Shown here: positions 39,846 through 47,979 of the stretch, in pieces | Position numbering within the stretch: position 1 is the first letter of the stretch | Layout: each line of letters starts with the position of its first letter | NCBI GenBank assembly: GCA_039105265.1 | Contig: JAPFFF010000053.1 | Location: forward strand, 744,001-808,000 | Origin: Tritrichomonas musculus | Lineage: Eukaryota; Parabasalia; Tritrichomonadida; Tritrichomonadidae | Direction: 5' to 3' | DNA: 64,000 bases | Made by a program: the position numbers and the translations under genes | The notes under the pieces: model-generated | Told to the model about the DNA's origin: nothing | Seen by the model: the letters and a program-made list of their open reading frames with translations, nothing else | Databases searched by the model: none

Positions 39846-40853
39846 ATGAATCATTTTATGATTGCCAATCCAACATTTGATCTGACATTTAAAGATCTTT
39901 TTGGTTCTAATGGAAGTCTAGTAAATGATTTAGGCCCTAAAGATAGGTTGATTTCTTTTCTAAATTCAATTTATCCTGATGACCATATAACTTATATTGA
40001 ATATATTAATACAATAAACGAGCAAATATCAAGGAAAAAAAATATATTTGACGTTGCTTGTAAATGCTTTGATTCTAAACAAAAGAATGTGTATGATATT
40101 GAAATTCAAACACAAAAATACAAAGCATTTTATGATAGAAGCATAGTATACACTAACCAATTATTTTGTAATAACACTATAGAGGGCGCTTCATATAGCA
40201 ATCAACCACATGCAAGAGTATTATCAATTTTAAATTTTGTTATTGATGAAGAACAGCCAGCCATTTTTAATGCACACATGTCAATTGACAACACAGGAGA
40301 AAAAATAAGTGATCTTATTTCATTGACATATATTCAATTACCAATATTATTAGAAACTGGGACTGATAATCAGTGGCTGAAAATTTTAAGTTCTGGAGCA
40401 AATAATTCTGAGTTTAATGATGTTGAAATCGATGGAGCAAATTTAGATGATGCTATTAAAAGTGGATTAACATTACTACGATCTTATACCCAAGATGGAA
40501 AGAAAGAAAAGATTATTATGGCTAAACAAGCATATTTTAATGATTTGGCACTAGAAGCGTCAGAAAAAGAAGCAAATTTAGAAAATACATTTTTAATACT
40601 TAATCAGAATAACACTAAAATAATTTTAAATGCTTATCGAAAAGGACATAATGCTGACCAGATTGCAGACTTTATGCTAATTCCAGTTGAATTAGTTTCT
40701 TTAGTAATTGATATTGCTGATTTGGCTGAATGTTACCTTAATTATTGCAGCAAAAATTTGAAAGATCCTGACTATGAAACATTTTCAAAAGAAGCGCAAA
40801 ATAGGTTTCAAAATGTAACTCCTGAAATCATTGATCTTATTACTGGATCATAA
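39846..40853 (+). CDS. PD-(D/E)XK nuclease family protein (PDDEXK_2, Rpn-like)
   Basis: 335 residues from the ATG at 39846. A second ATG at 39858 sits right after TCATTTT and may be the true start. The N-terminus NPTFDLTFKDLFG matches the NxxTDxxFKxxFG opening of the PDDEXK_2/recombination-promoting nuclease family. RLISFLNSIYPDDHITYIEY, then a catalytic core FDVACKCFD (Asp) and YDIEIQTQKYKAFYDRSIVY (Glu-x-Gln), complete the nuclease fold. The C-terminus (ANLENTFLILNQNNTKIILN, AYRKGHNADQIADFMLIPVE) is a helix-turn-helix-like segment common in this group. The family cuts DNA and is linked to transposition; it is abundant in bacteria and expanded in trichomonads. Intact and probably active. An in-frame extension upstream begins only at TTG. 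Confidence 0.83.
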   Translation: MNHFMIANPTFDLTFKDLFGSNGSLVNDLGPKDRLISFLNSIYPDDHITYIEYINTINEQISRKKNIFDVACKCFDSKQKNVYDIEIQTQKYKAFYDRSIVYTNQLFCNNTIEGASYSNQPHARVLSILNFVIDEEQPAIFNAHMSIDNTGEKISDLISLTYIQLPILLETGTDNQWLKILSSGANNSEFNDVEIDGANLDDAIKSGLTLLRSYTQDGKKEKIIMAKQAYFNDLALEASEKEANLENTFLILNQNNTKIILNAYRKGHNADQIADFMLIPVELVSLVIDIADLAECYLNYCSKNLKDPDYETFSKEAQNRFQNVTPEIIDLITGS

Positions 40854-41131
40854 ACAAAATTTTCTAATTATTTAAATTAACAAAAATTCTATTTGAATTA
40901 AAATATACACAGTATTATATTTGAGACGATGGCTTAAAAATCCTGGCACCGTCTTCAATTTACTAATTCTGAGGTATGTTTTTTTGAAAAAGTTGTGAAT
41001 TGAAAAAATTGAATTAAATATTTTGTAAAGTTTTCAATTAAATGCATATAAAATTAAACAAATAATTCTCCTTTATTAATAATAATATTTGCTTAACAGG
41101 ATATTTTTCTTTTCAATAGATCTTTTTACAG

Positions 41132-42505
41132 CTAAGCTTGATTTAATAATAATGAATTTTTTTCAGATCTTCGTGGAGCAAGAACCAGTGTTCCATCTAA
41201 TTTTTCATTCTTTTCCGAATAAATTGAACTTGATGGATGATTAAATGGCATAGCTTTACTTTCATTTTTTTCTATTTTCTTTCTATTAGATCTAACAGCT
41301 CTTTTCTTCTTTTTTCCTTTAGAATCAATTTTTGAATTGTTTACTTCTTCTTTTTCTTTTGAATCCAAATTACATTGAACTTGTGAAGCATCTCTATTGA
41401 CATTTCTAACGATTGATGAAAGTTCGTCAAATTTTTCTTTTTTCTTTTTCTTCTCGTTTTCATTTTCAATACAATTATTAATTTTAATGTAATTCAATTG
41501 AGAATAAGAGTCGCAAAGTGGTTTGATTTCAATGGATAAATGGTCAATGATGCCATAATATTCATAGTTTTCATCTTTACCGAAAATTCTATCAATTTTT
41601 CTTAATGACAAATATTTATAATCAAACAATGATGCCGAATTTACTGAAATTTTATTCAAAAAGGGATGATTTATGGATTCTTCTATTGAAATTCGTTTAT
41701 CGTTATCAACTGTCATCATTTTACTGATTAAATCAGAGCATGTATCTGATATGAAATTTGGAATTTTATAATTACCTTTTTTTATTTGAGAAAATAACTT
41801 CGGTTGAGTTCGACAAGTCCATGGAAGATGGCCTGAAGTAATCGTGTACAAAATGACACCACATGACCAAATATCACTTTTTTTACAATCATATGGAGAG
41901 CCACTTAAACACTCTGGGGATGCATAACAAGGTGATCCGCATGGTGTTTTGGTAAGTCCTTCGCTATCACTACTTAAAAGTTTGGATAATCCAAAATCTG
42001 AAATTTTAATTGTTCCAAAATGATCAAGTAGTATGTTTTCTAACTTTAAATCTCGATGACCAACATTTTTTGAATGTATATATTGAAGTCCTAATAAAAG
42101 TTGCTTAAAAAATATTGCAGATTCTATTTCTGTTAATCTATTTTTTTGAATAATATAATCATAAAGTGTCCCAAATGGACAAAATTCGAGAAATATATAA
42201 TAAAATAGCTCATCTCTTTGAATATCAACAAGTTGAACAATATTTGGATGATGCATCATTTGTTGGATTCGAATTTCTTGATCAAGTCTTGTGGTAATTT
42301 TTTTTTCTTCAACTTTTTTTCGTGGTACTATTTTGCATGCTACATATTTCTTTTTGGATTTTGAAAAAAGTCTTTTTTTATTTTTGGTTCCCGTTTGAAG
42401 ATGCATTTCTTCAGCAAGAAAAACCATAGAATATGCACCATCACCTATTTTCTTCTTTAATTTAAAATTTCCAATAATTAATCCCTTGAAGTCGTTTTTT
42501 TTCAT
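41132..42505 (-). CDS. Ser/Thr protein kinase, CAMK/SNF1-like
   Basis: 457 residues. Kinase domain about 13-280: glycine loop IGDGAYSMVFLAEE, an insert of basic residues (KNKKRLFSKSKKK), ACKIVPRKK, catalytic loop GHRDLKLENILL (His 150, Arg 151, Asp 152), DFGLSKL (Asp 170), and a CGSPCYASPECLSG activation segment. DIWSCGVILYTITSGHLPW is typical of CAMK/AMPK kinases. All catalytic residues are present, so it should be active. The C-terminal 170 residues are Lys/Glu/Ser-rich and disordered-looking, with KGKKKKRAVRSNRKK as a possible nuclear signal. Cytosolic or nuclear; substrates unknown. Complete from ATG to stop. Confidence 0.92.
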   Translation of the reverse strand: MKKNDFKGLIIGNFKLKKKIGDGAYSMVFLAEEMHLQTGTKNKKRLFSKSKKKYVACKIVPRKKVEEKKITTRLDQEIRIQQMMHHPNIVQLVDIQRDELFYYIFLEFCPFGTLYDYIIQKNRLTEIESAIFFKQLLLGLQYIHSKNVGHRDLKLENILLDHFGTIKISDFGLSKLLSSDSEGLTKTPCGSPCYASPECLSGSPYDCKKSDIWSCGVILYTITSGHLPWTCRTQPKLFSQIKKGNYKIPNFISDTCSDLISKMMTVDNDKRISIEESINHPFLNKISVNSASLFDYKYLSLRKIDRIFGKDENYEYYGIIDHLSIEIKPLCDSYSQLNYIKINNCIENENEKKKKKEKFDELSSIVRNVNRDASQVQCNLDSKEKEEVNNSKIDSKGKKKKRAVRSNRKKIEKNESKAMPFNHPSSSIYSEKNEKLDGTLVLAPRRSEKNSLLLNQA

Positions 42506-42943
42506 TTTAATTTATAATTTGGCCATTTTTTATCTCAAAATTGATATGATTATTGATTTTTTTTTTTCAATACTCGAATGGTCGCTTAAAATTTAATAGA
42601 ATTAGCTGATTTACTTTGCTTAGATAATATTGGTTTAATAGCTGTTTTTCCTTGCTTAGATTCACAGATCAATGATGCTAAAAGTTTATAATTTTTTTTT
42701 AAATTTGATATTGGGATGATAAAAACAGCAAAGTTTGGAGGTGAAGTGACCAACAAACTATATTCAAATTTTGAAAGGAAAAAAATTGAATAAACTAAGT
42801 TTTTTAATTATTACCTTATTCACAAAAAAATTGAGAGTTTTTAATTCAAATTTTCTATGAGTCTTCAGAAAGTAGAACGATAAGTAGGGACAAATTATTT
42901 TTTTAAAAATACCATATCTTTCAATTTTGAGAAGATGAAAATA

Positions 42944-43161
42944 GACCTCTTAGTTAAGAAAGGTGGCCGTTAATTTATTTGTCTCAAAGTTCGTTAAAAT
43001 TTTGTCCAATTTTGTTATCTTCTCTCAAACTTTGTTAGGATTTTGAGAGGAAAATAAAATTTTTAATTTGTAAGAAGCATTCAAAACATAAGGAAGTTTG
43101 AAATAAAATTACGAACTTTGAGACAAATAAATTAACGGCCACCTTTCTTAACTAAGAGGTC
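42944..43161. mobile_element. MITE, 218 bp, perfect 51-bp terminal inverted repeats, TA target
   Basis: The first and last 51 bp (starting GACCTCTTAGTTAAGAAAGG and its reverse complement) are perfect inverted copies, and a TA dinucleotide lies directly outside both ends (42942-42943, 43162-43163). The middle is about 116 bp with no reading frame. The TA duplication suggests a Tc1/mariner-type mover. Perfect arms imply recent insertion or conversion. Confidence 0.85.
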
Positions 43162-43553
43162 TAATAAAAAAAAAGAATATAAAAAAGTTATTGATTCTGG
43201 AAAAATGCATTTTAAATAGCTTTGGGATCCTTTGAGGGCTAAGCCCAATTGGTTATGGTAATAGCGGGAGCCTCAACCTGAGATGAATGAAAGAAATCAT
43301 GCAATTATAACTTAAAAATAAATATTTAGCTTTATTCAAATTTGAGAGGACGATAAGAAGGGACAAATTAAAAAACTTATTTTGCCTTTGGCATGTTTTT
43401 TTGCCTAAAATTTTTAAAATTTAATCAAAATTTTTATAAGAAAATATTTTTCAAAGGTATATTAATTTTTCTATCTTAATGGTATAATTTTTAAGGTACA
43501 TGGTTCGAAATAGAAAATCCGAAAATTTTTTTATTTTTTTATTTTTTTTGGAT

Positions 43554-43578
43554 AAAAGCGGTCGTTTAGAGCGATTTT
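43554..43578. repeat. 25-bp direct repeat, copy 1
   Basis: A copy of the 25-bp word containing AGCGGTCGTTTAGAGCG, identical to the one at 44131-44155. It lies about 135 bp beyond the stop of the small repeat-protein gene at 43713-44102. Confidence 0.85.
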
Positions 43579-43712
43579 ATAGATCTTGTTCTTTCGAGAA
43601 TTATTTATCAGTTATTACAATGACATTATCGTTTGGATAAAAGCGATAAATTATTTTTTCAGATTCACTAATGGACGCAATGTTTGAAAATTCGTTTAAC
43701 GTCTTTTGATTT

Positions 43713-44102
43713 TTATTTTTTTTTTTTATTAAAGATTTCTGTTTGATAGGTTTTAATAATACCTAAATGAGGTCTACAGCCAAAGAATTTCCAGTCATTG
43801 AAAACCACTTCAAACTCTTTTCCTTGAAAAATGTATTTAAGTTTTGATTTTTGATTTTTATATTCAGAAATCAATTCACAACCCTCATCCTCAAATAGCT
43901 TCTTTATATGATTATTCGTGTATCTAATACATCTTACATTATGAGCTCTATGACCCCTTTTCCATTTCCATGGTATTACTTTATATTCCAATGAGTTATA
44001 CAAATAATAAACAGGAACATTAGAACCATTATATTCAGAAATCAATTCACAACCCTCATTTTTCATTGATTCTCTTAATTCGCTTTCATATTTGGCTTTC
44101 AT
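43713..44102 (-). CDS. small protein with two internal repeats, giant-virus/phage type
   Basis: 129 residues containing two copies of the module (N/D)EGCELISEY followed by an aromatic/basic stretch (VYYLYNSLEYKVIPWKWK and LKYIFQGKEFEVVFNDWKFF). The pattern GC-x-L-(I/L)-S-x-Y ... W/F resembles repeats seen in giant-virus and phage proteins next to homing endonucleases, where they probably bind DNA. This family comparison is from memory and moderate in strength. It starts at the ATG at 44102, 28 bp downstream of a 25-bp repeat that recurs beyond its 3' end, so the repeat may be a promoter element. It sits at the left edge of the Polinton region and may be a passenger gene. Frame intact. Confidence 0.55.
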   Translation of the reverse strand: MKAKYESELRESMKNEGCELISEYNGSNVPVYYLYNSLEYKVIPWKWKRGHRAHNVRCIRYTNNHIKKLFEDEGCELISEYKNQKSKLKYIFQGKEFEVVFNDWKFFGCRPHLGIIKTYQTEIFNKKKK

Positions 44103-44130
44103 TATTTAAAGCAATAAAAAAATTGTCCTG

Positions 44131-44155
44131 AAAAGCGGTCGTTTAGAGCGATTTT
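44131..44155. repeat. 25-bp direct repeat, copy 2
   Basis: Identical to 43554-43578. Here it is flanked by an inverted pair TCCTGAAAA and TTTTCAGGA, so a larger stem is possible. It lies just upstream of the ATG at 44102. Confidence 0.85.
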
Positions 44156-44419
44156 CAGGACAATTTATTAACTACTTAATTTCCAAAATAGAAATTAATT
44201 TGTCTTTTTTTGTATATAAAAATTCAGTTTTTGTATTTCTCTGCTTTTTTATCACCTTTTGGTCATCATTCGTGATAAAAACATAATTTTTTTAGACAAA
44301 AACCTGGAAAAATGAGGTGTCGCACTAAAAATAAACGTATTTTTACAACGATATCGAATTGTTAAGTGCTCGTGGCTCTGTAAGGTGGTGTGGAAGCATG
44401 AAATGCTGAACACCCCTTA

Positions 44420-45360
44420 ACATATACTACTAATGCTGATATAGCATCAATAAAATTTGGTACAAATTTATCTAATTTATGTGAAGTAATTCAAGAATTA
44501 ACTAACAATAAACCAACAACAAGTATAAGAATAAATGATAGTAAAATATTATCATTAATTAACGATTCAACAAATAAAATAAAACTTAATGCTGATTTAT
44601 ATAAAAATGATGATAAATATTTAACGGAATCAGAATGTAATAATAAATATATATAAAGAAAAATAGTTTATTAGAAATAACTAGTCCATCAAGTAATATA
44701 GCTAAATTTTATAGTTCTGTTGATGCTAATGTTATTACTTCAATTAGTTTTGGATATAATGATGTATATAATACCGATTTTGAATATAAATCTTCAAAAG
44801 TTGCTGATAGTGGGAATTTGGATATATATGTTGATGGTTATAAATTTCAATCTTTTCAAATGTTTGGTACTGCAAGAAATAAAAAAATTGATTCTAATTT
44901 ATCTGTCAATGGCAAAATAACATCAAACGGCTCAAATACAATTACTCATTATGCCCCGATAGAAGCGGGCGAAGAAATATCGGACTATAAGATTGGAAAA
45001 CCAGTATTTTTATCAGGCCATGTGTATAAAAGAGACCTACAAAAAAATATTTTCGTCAGTTCGACAGCAGAAGACACCACAGACTGTATTTGCTCTGTAA
45101 TCATAGACGGTTCATGGAAGGAATTTGTTGGTGTTATAGTAGAGGTAGATTCAGAAAACGGATGCGTCAAATTCGCTACACACGGAGACTATTTATTTTA
45201 TGTCGATGACGCTAATTTGTATCAAATAGGAGATGTAATTCTATATGACGGAAGGATTTTGGATGAGGATTATGCCATGACTTTGAAGATTCAACAAAGT
45301 ATTGTGGGCAAAGTAAGTGCAAAAATAAACGAACATATATTGGCTATTTTCAAATCTTAA
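44420..45360 (+). pseudogene. fibre/spike-like gene of the Polinton
   Basis: The 3' part (180 residues, ending at 45360) is intact and beta-rich: SNGSNTITHYAPIEAGEEIS, GKPVFLSGHVYKRD and NAN-type DANLYQIGDVILYDGR. The 5' part reads INDSKILSLINDSTNKIKLN and similar Asn/Ser/Lys repeats. Phage tail-fibre and virion-surface proteins have this look: a repeated shaft and a compact beta-sandwich tip. In Polintons comparable ORFs lie between the core genes. The assignment is by appearance, not by a named domain. The gene as a whole looks broken, with about two breaks. Confidence 0.4.
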
Positions 45361-45890
45361 ATACATATTTTGAGACTTATACCATATTTTATGAACTGTG
45401 AGTAAATATCGTTGTAGGAATATTTCATATCTTCTGTCTTGTTGTTTTTCGTTATGAGAATCTTCGAAATATATATCAATTTATTGGAGGAACAAGAATT
45501 ATGGCGAGATATGCAGCCACAACAAGAATTACAGGCAATATCTTCGTCCAATACTAATTCGACTTTATCTGCGTCGGTCAAGAGTTTAATCATATTCATG
45601 AGAGATGTGGTATTACAAACGAGATAAGCATTCACTTTTAGTGGATTGTCCTCATAGACAGAAACGAGCATTTCGAGGAATTTATATTTTTGCTCGAGGG
45701 AGTCAAGCTGATTGTAGTTCTTTAAATCAGACAGCGAATTGGAACGAGAGACTGTTTTTGAGGTGTTAAGTTGAGGGACATTAGGGTAGGTAATCTGTAT
45801 ATTGGTATTCTGTTCTTGCGAAATTGATGTATTGTTCTTGCTTTTTGCTTCTGATGACAGTATACGAGCTTGTCGGAGAGTTCCAGACAT
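45357..45890 (-). CDS. Polinton accessory protein, unknown
   Basis: 177 residues from the ATG at 45890, converging tail-to-tail with the fibre-like gene (4-nt overlap at the stops). Ser/Asn/Gln-rich N-terminus, then a helical segment (LDSLEQKYKFLEMLVSVYED) and a part with four close cysteines (CNSCCGCISRHNSC) that could bind metal. No family recognised. Present in the Polinton cluster and probably co-transcribed with the next minus-strand ORF. Confidence 0.45.
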   Translation of the reverse strand: MSGTLRQARILSSEAKSKNNTSISQEQNTNIQITYPNVPQLNTSKTVSRSNSLSDLKNYNQLDSLEQKYKFLEMLVSVYEDNPLKVNAYLVCNTTSLMNMIKLLTDADKVELVLDEDIACNSCCGCISRHNSCSSNKLIYISKILITKNNKTEDMKYSYNDIYSQFIKYGISLKICI

Positions 45891-45911
45891 TATTTGAATA
45901 ACAAAAAATTT

Positions 45912-46181
45912 TCAGGAGTAAAGATTGCCAACAGCTCTGTTCAACAGATTTCTTACCTTCATATCTCTGTCATATTTTCGTTGAATCTTCTCTCTTTTTG
46001 CTATTTTTTTGGGGTCCGTGGGAGGTGTTTGGCTCAATATCCTTCGATAATATTGAAGACGAGATTTCAGTTGTTTCAGAGTAGGAGTGGGGAAAGTTTT
46101 TCTACCGTGCCAGTTTTTGAGAGGGAGGAGAGTGGGCTGTTCTTGTGACATTTTCTGCGCAAGGGCCATCTCTGATGACAT
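45912..46181 (-). CDS. small basic Polinton protein, unknown
   Basis: 89 residues, strongly basic, with PTPTLKQLKSRLQYYRRILS and KKIAKREKIQRKYDRDMKVR helices. It lies 21 bp upstream of the previous ORF on the same strand and is divergent from the plus-strand gene at 46199, with only 17 bp between starts. A DNA-binding or core-type protein is possible by composition only. Confidence 0.42.
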   Translation of the reverse strand: MSSEMALAQKMSQEQPTLLPLKNWHGRKTFPTPTLKQLKSRLQYYRRILSQTPPTDPKKIAKREKIQRKYDRDMKVRNLLNRAVGNLYS

Positions 46182-46198
46182 TTTCTACCAAATAAAAA

Positions 46199-46924
46199 AT
46201 GAATATAACTAATTTACTTTACAATAACTCGGATGAAATAATAACCTTTATAACAGAAGAACCAAGATATAAAGCAGATATTGAAGCGATAGAGGGAAAC
46301 GACGATTTTAACTTCATCTTTGAGGCAATCAGAAAATGGATTTGCAGAAAAATTCACAATACTTTAACAGAAGATTTTCATTATAAACATGATATATGGA
46401 GCGATAGAGAACCCAAATACAATTATGACAAAATATTTACTGAGAACGATTATAGGAATATAAGAAATTTCATATCGATAAATTATGCTGAAATACATGA
46501 TAAACTCCTTCATAACATCGAGTATCAGAGGCACAAAAATTATATGAATAAATACCAAAAATGCAAGAATAAACTATTCAAAAAGTTGAATAACAAGCTG
46601 ATTTACACCATAAATCAGGCACGAGATTTGCTGAAAGAAAATGGTAAATTACCGATAAATGAAGACGATTTCAGGAGATTATACAATATTTTCACTGAGG
46701 AATGGCAAAATAGAAGAGACTCTGACAGACCTATTTTGAGGAATACTTTCATGGATAACTTGAATGATTTTGTGGTATTCAATTATGAGAGACTGTTAGA
46801 TAAAGAGGAATTCAATAGAGTCAGTAGTGATTGGGGAGAGAGTAGATTATCCGAAGACGAGAGCCAACAACATATTCAACCTATGAAATTCCTCAGGAGC
46901 AAAATATTATTGAAAGTAAAATAA
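46199..46924 (+). CDS. Polinton protein of unknown function
   Basis: 241 residues, mostly helical and charged: ITFITEEPRYKADIEAIEGN, FIFEAIRKWICRKIHNTL, NYDKIFTENDYRNIRNFISI. No catalytic motif is recognised. It stands directly upstream of the integrase gene on the same strand and its end runs into a minisatellite (46921-47005). It may be an integrase-associated or regulatory protein. Position in the cluster is the main support. Confidence 0.45.
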   Translation: MNITNLLYNNSDEIITFITEEPRYKADIEAIEGNDDFNFIFEAIRKWICRKIHNTLTEDFHYKHDIWSDREPKYNYDKIFTENDYRNIRNFISINYAEIHDKLLHNIEYQRHKNYMNKYQKCKNKLFKKLNNKLIYTINQARDLLKENGKLPINEDDFRRLYNIFTEEWQNRRDSDRPILRNTFMDNLNDFVVFNYERLLDKEEFNRVSSDWGESRLSEDESQQHIQPMKFLRSKILLKVK

Positions 46925-47005
46925 GAGCAAATAAGAGCAAAACAGAGAGTAAAATAAGAGCAAAACAGAGAGTAAAATAAGAGCAAAACAAAGAGTAAAA
47001 TAAGA
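46921..47005. repeat. short minisatellite, about 21-bp units
   Basis: Four degenerate head-to-tail copies built on AAGAGCAAAACAGAGAGTAAA between the unknown gene and the integrase. Expansion by slippage. Confidence 0.75.
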
Positions 47006-47008
47006 GCT

Positions 47009-47950
47009 TTGAAGAATTTGTTTCCCGAGAAGCAGGTAAAAATAGCCGAGAATACATCATACTTTCCGCAGAAAAAGAACGCGAAGATGTATCAACTCCA
47101 TAAAGTTTCATCAAGAAATTCCTATATTATCGATTTGATGTTTGTTGATGAATTATGTTATTTGGTCATGATAAATGTCAATACAAGATATTTGTATGTT
47201 GAGTTGGCCAATCGGGTATTGTTTGGTGATGAAGAAAAGCATCAGAGATTCGCGAAATATGATAAAACAGCAGATACTTACTTGAAAACCCTCGATAAAT
47301 TGCTGCAATCTGGTGTTGTAATAAAAAGCTTGACGTTTGATGGAGAGGGTTCTTTTAACTCATCAAAGGCACAAAACTATTATAGGACACATGGAATAGA
47401 ATGGCAAACTGCACCAAGAATGAGAATGGGAAACTATCCAGACTTCATGAAAAAGGAGCAAAAACAGGTAAAAACAGACCCGATGCACAGTTCTTTGGGA
47501 CTGATAGATAGAGTCATCAGAACACTGAGAGATATGGCTTACAATATGGAAATTGGGATAATTACTCCATTATCAATGGAAGAATTAGTGAGGCAATATA
47601 ATAACGCTCCTCATAAAACACTCTCAAAATATGCCAGGAAAAGTGTTTCTCCAAAGATGGTTCATGAAGATAAAGAACTGGAATCGTTGATTGTGATGAA
47701 TATCTGTAAAGAGAATTATGACATAATGACGAGTAAAGGATTCTATTTGCCAAAAGAAATGTCGGTAAAATTGTATAACGAAAAGGATGGAATGATGAAG
47801 AGAAGGTCAAATGTACAGCCAGGAAAGTATCAAGTTGTTGGGTTCAAGAATGGTTTGTATGAAGTGATTCCTGCGTCGTCAGGGACAAAGTCCGTTAAGG
47901 GACAAAAAAATATGAGACAATTTATTCCTCGGTGGAAAATTGACTTGTAA
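47009..47950 (+). pseudogene. Polinton integrase (retroviral-type, rve)
   Basis: About 310 residues. The DDE/RNase H-like core is seen as YIIDLMFVDELCYLVMINVN, IKSLTFDGEGSF and IDRVIRTLRDM. It is followed by the long helix found in Polinton and Ty3-type integrases and a C-terminal SH3/chromo-like part (VQPGKYQVVGFKNGLYEVIP, RQFIPRWKIDL). The enzyme inserts the linear element into host DNA. The first ATG in the frame is at 47087, and the usual zinc-finger N-terminus is not recognised. It is treated as part of a fossil element; the reading looks incomplete at its start. Confidence 0.68.
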
Positions 47951-47979
47951 AATATTGGGTAATATCTCCTTCTTCATTC

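Larger units (their letters stand above)
42506..43712. other. intergenic region with a MITE
   Basis: Contains the MITE at 42944-43161. A pair of similar words lies on either side of it (GATAAGTAGGGACAAATTA near 42880 and GATAAGAAGGGACAAATTA near 43353). A GC-richer patch at about 43225-43290 (GCTAAGCCCAATTGGTTATGG) recalls a tRNA A-box but has no B-box or cloverleaf. No protein gene. Confidence 0.5.

Noticed and set aside
43225-43290. tRNA or 5S-like fragment around GCTAAGCCCAATTGGTTATGG
   Set aside because: A-box-like word only; no B-box, acceptor pairing or terminator found.
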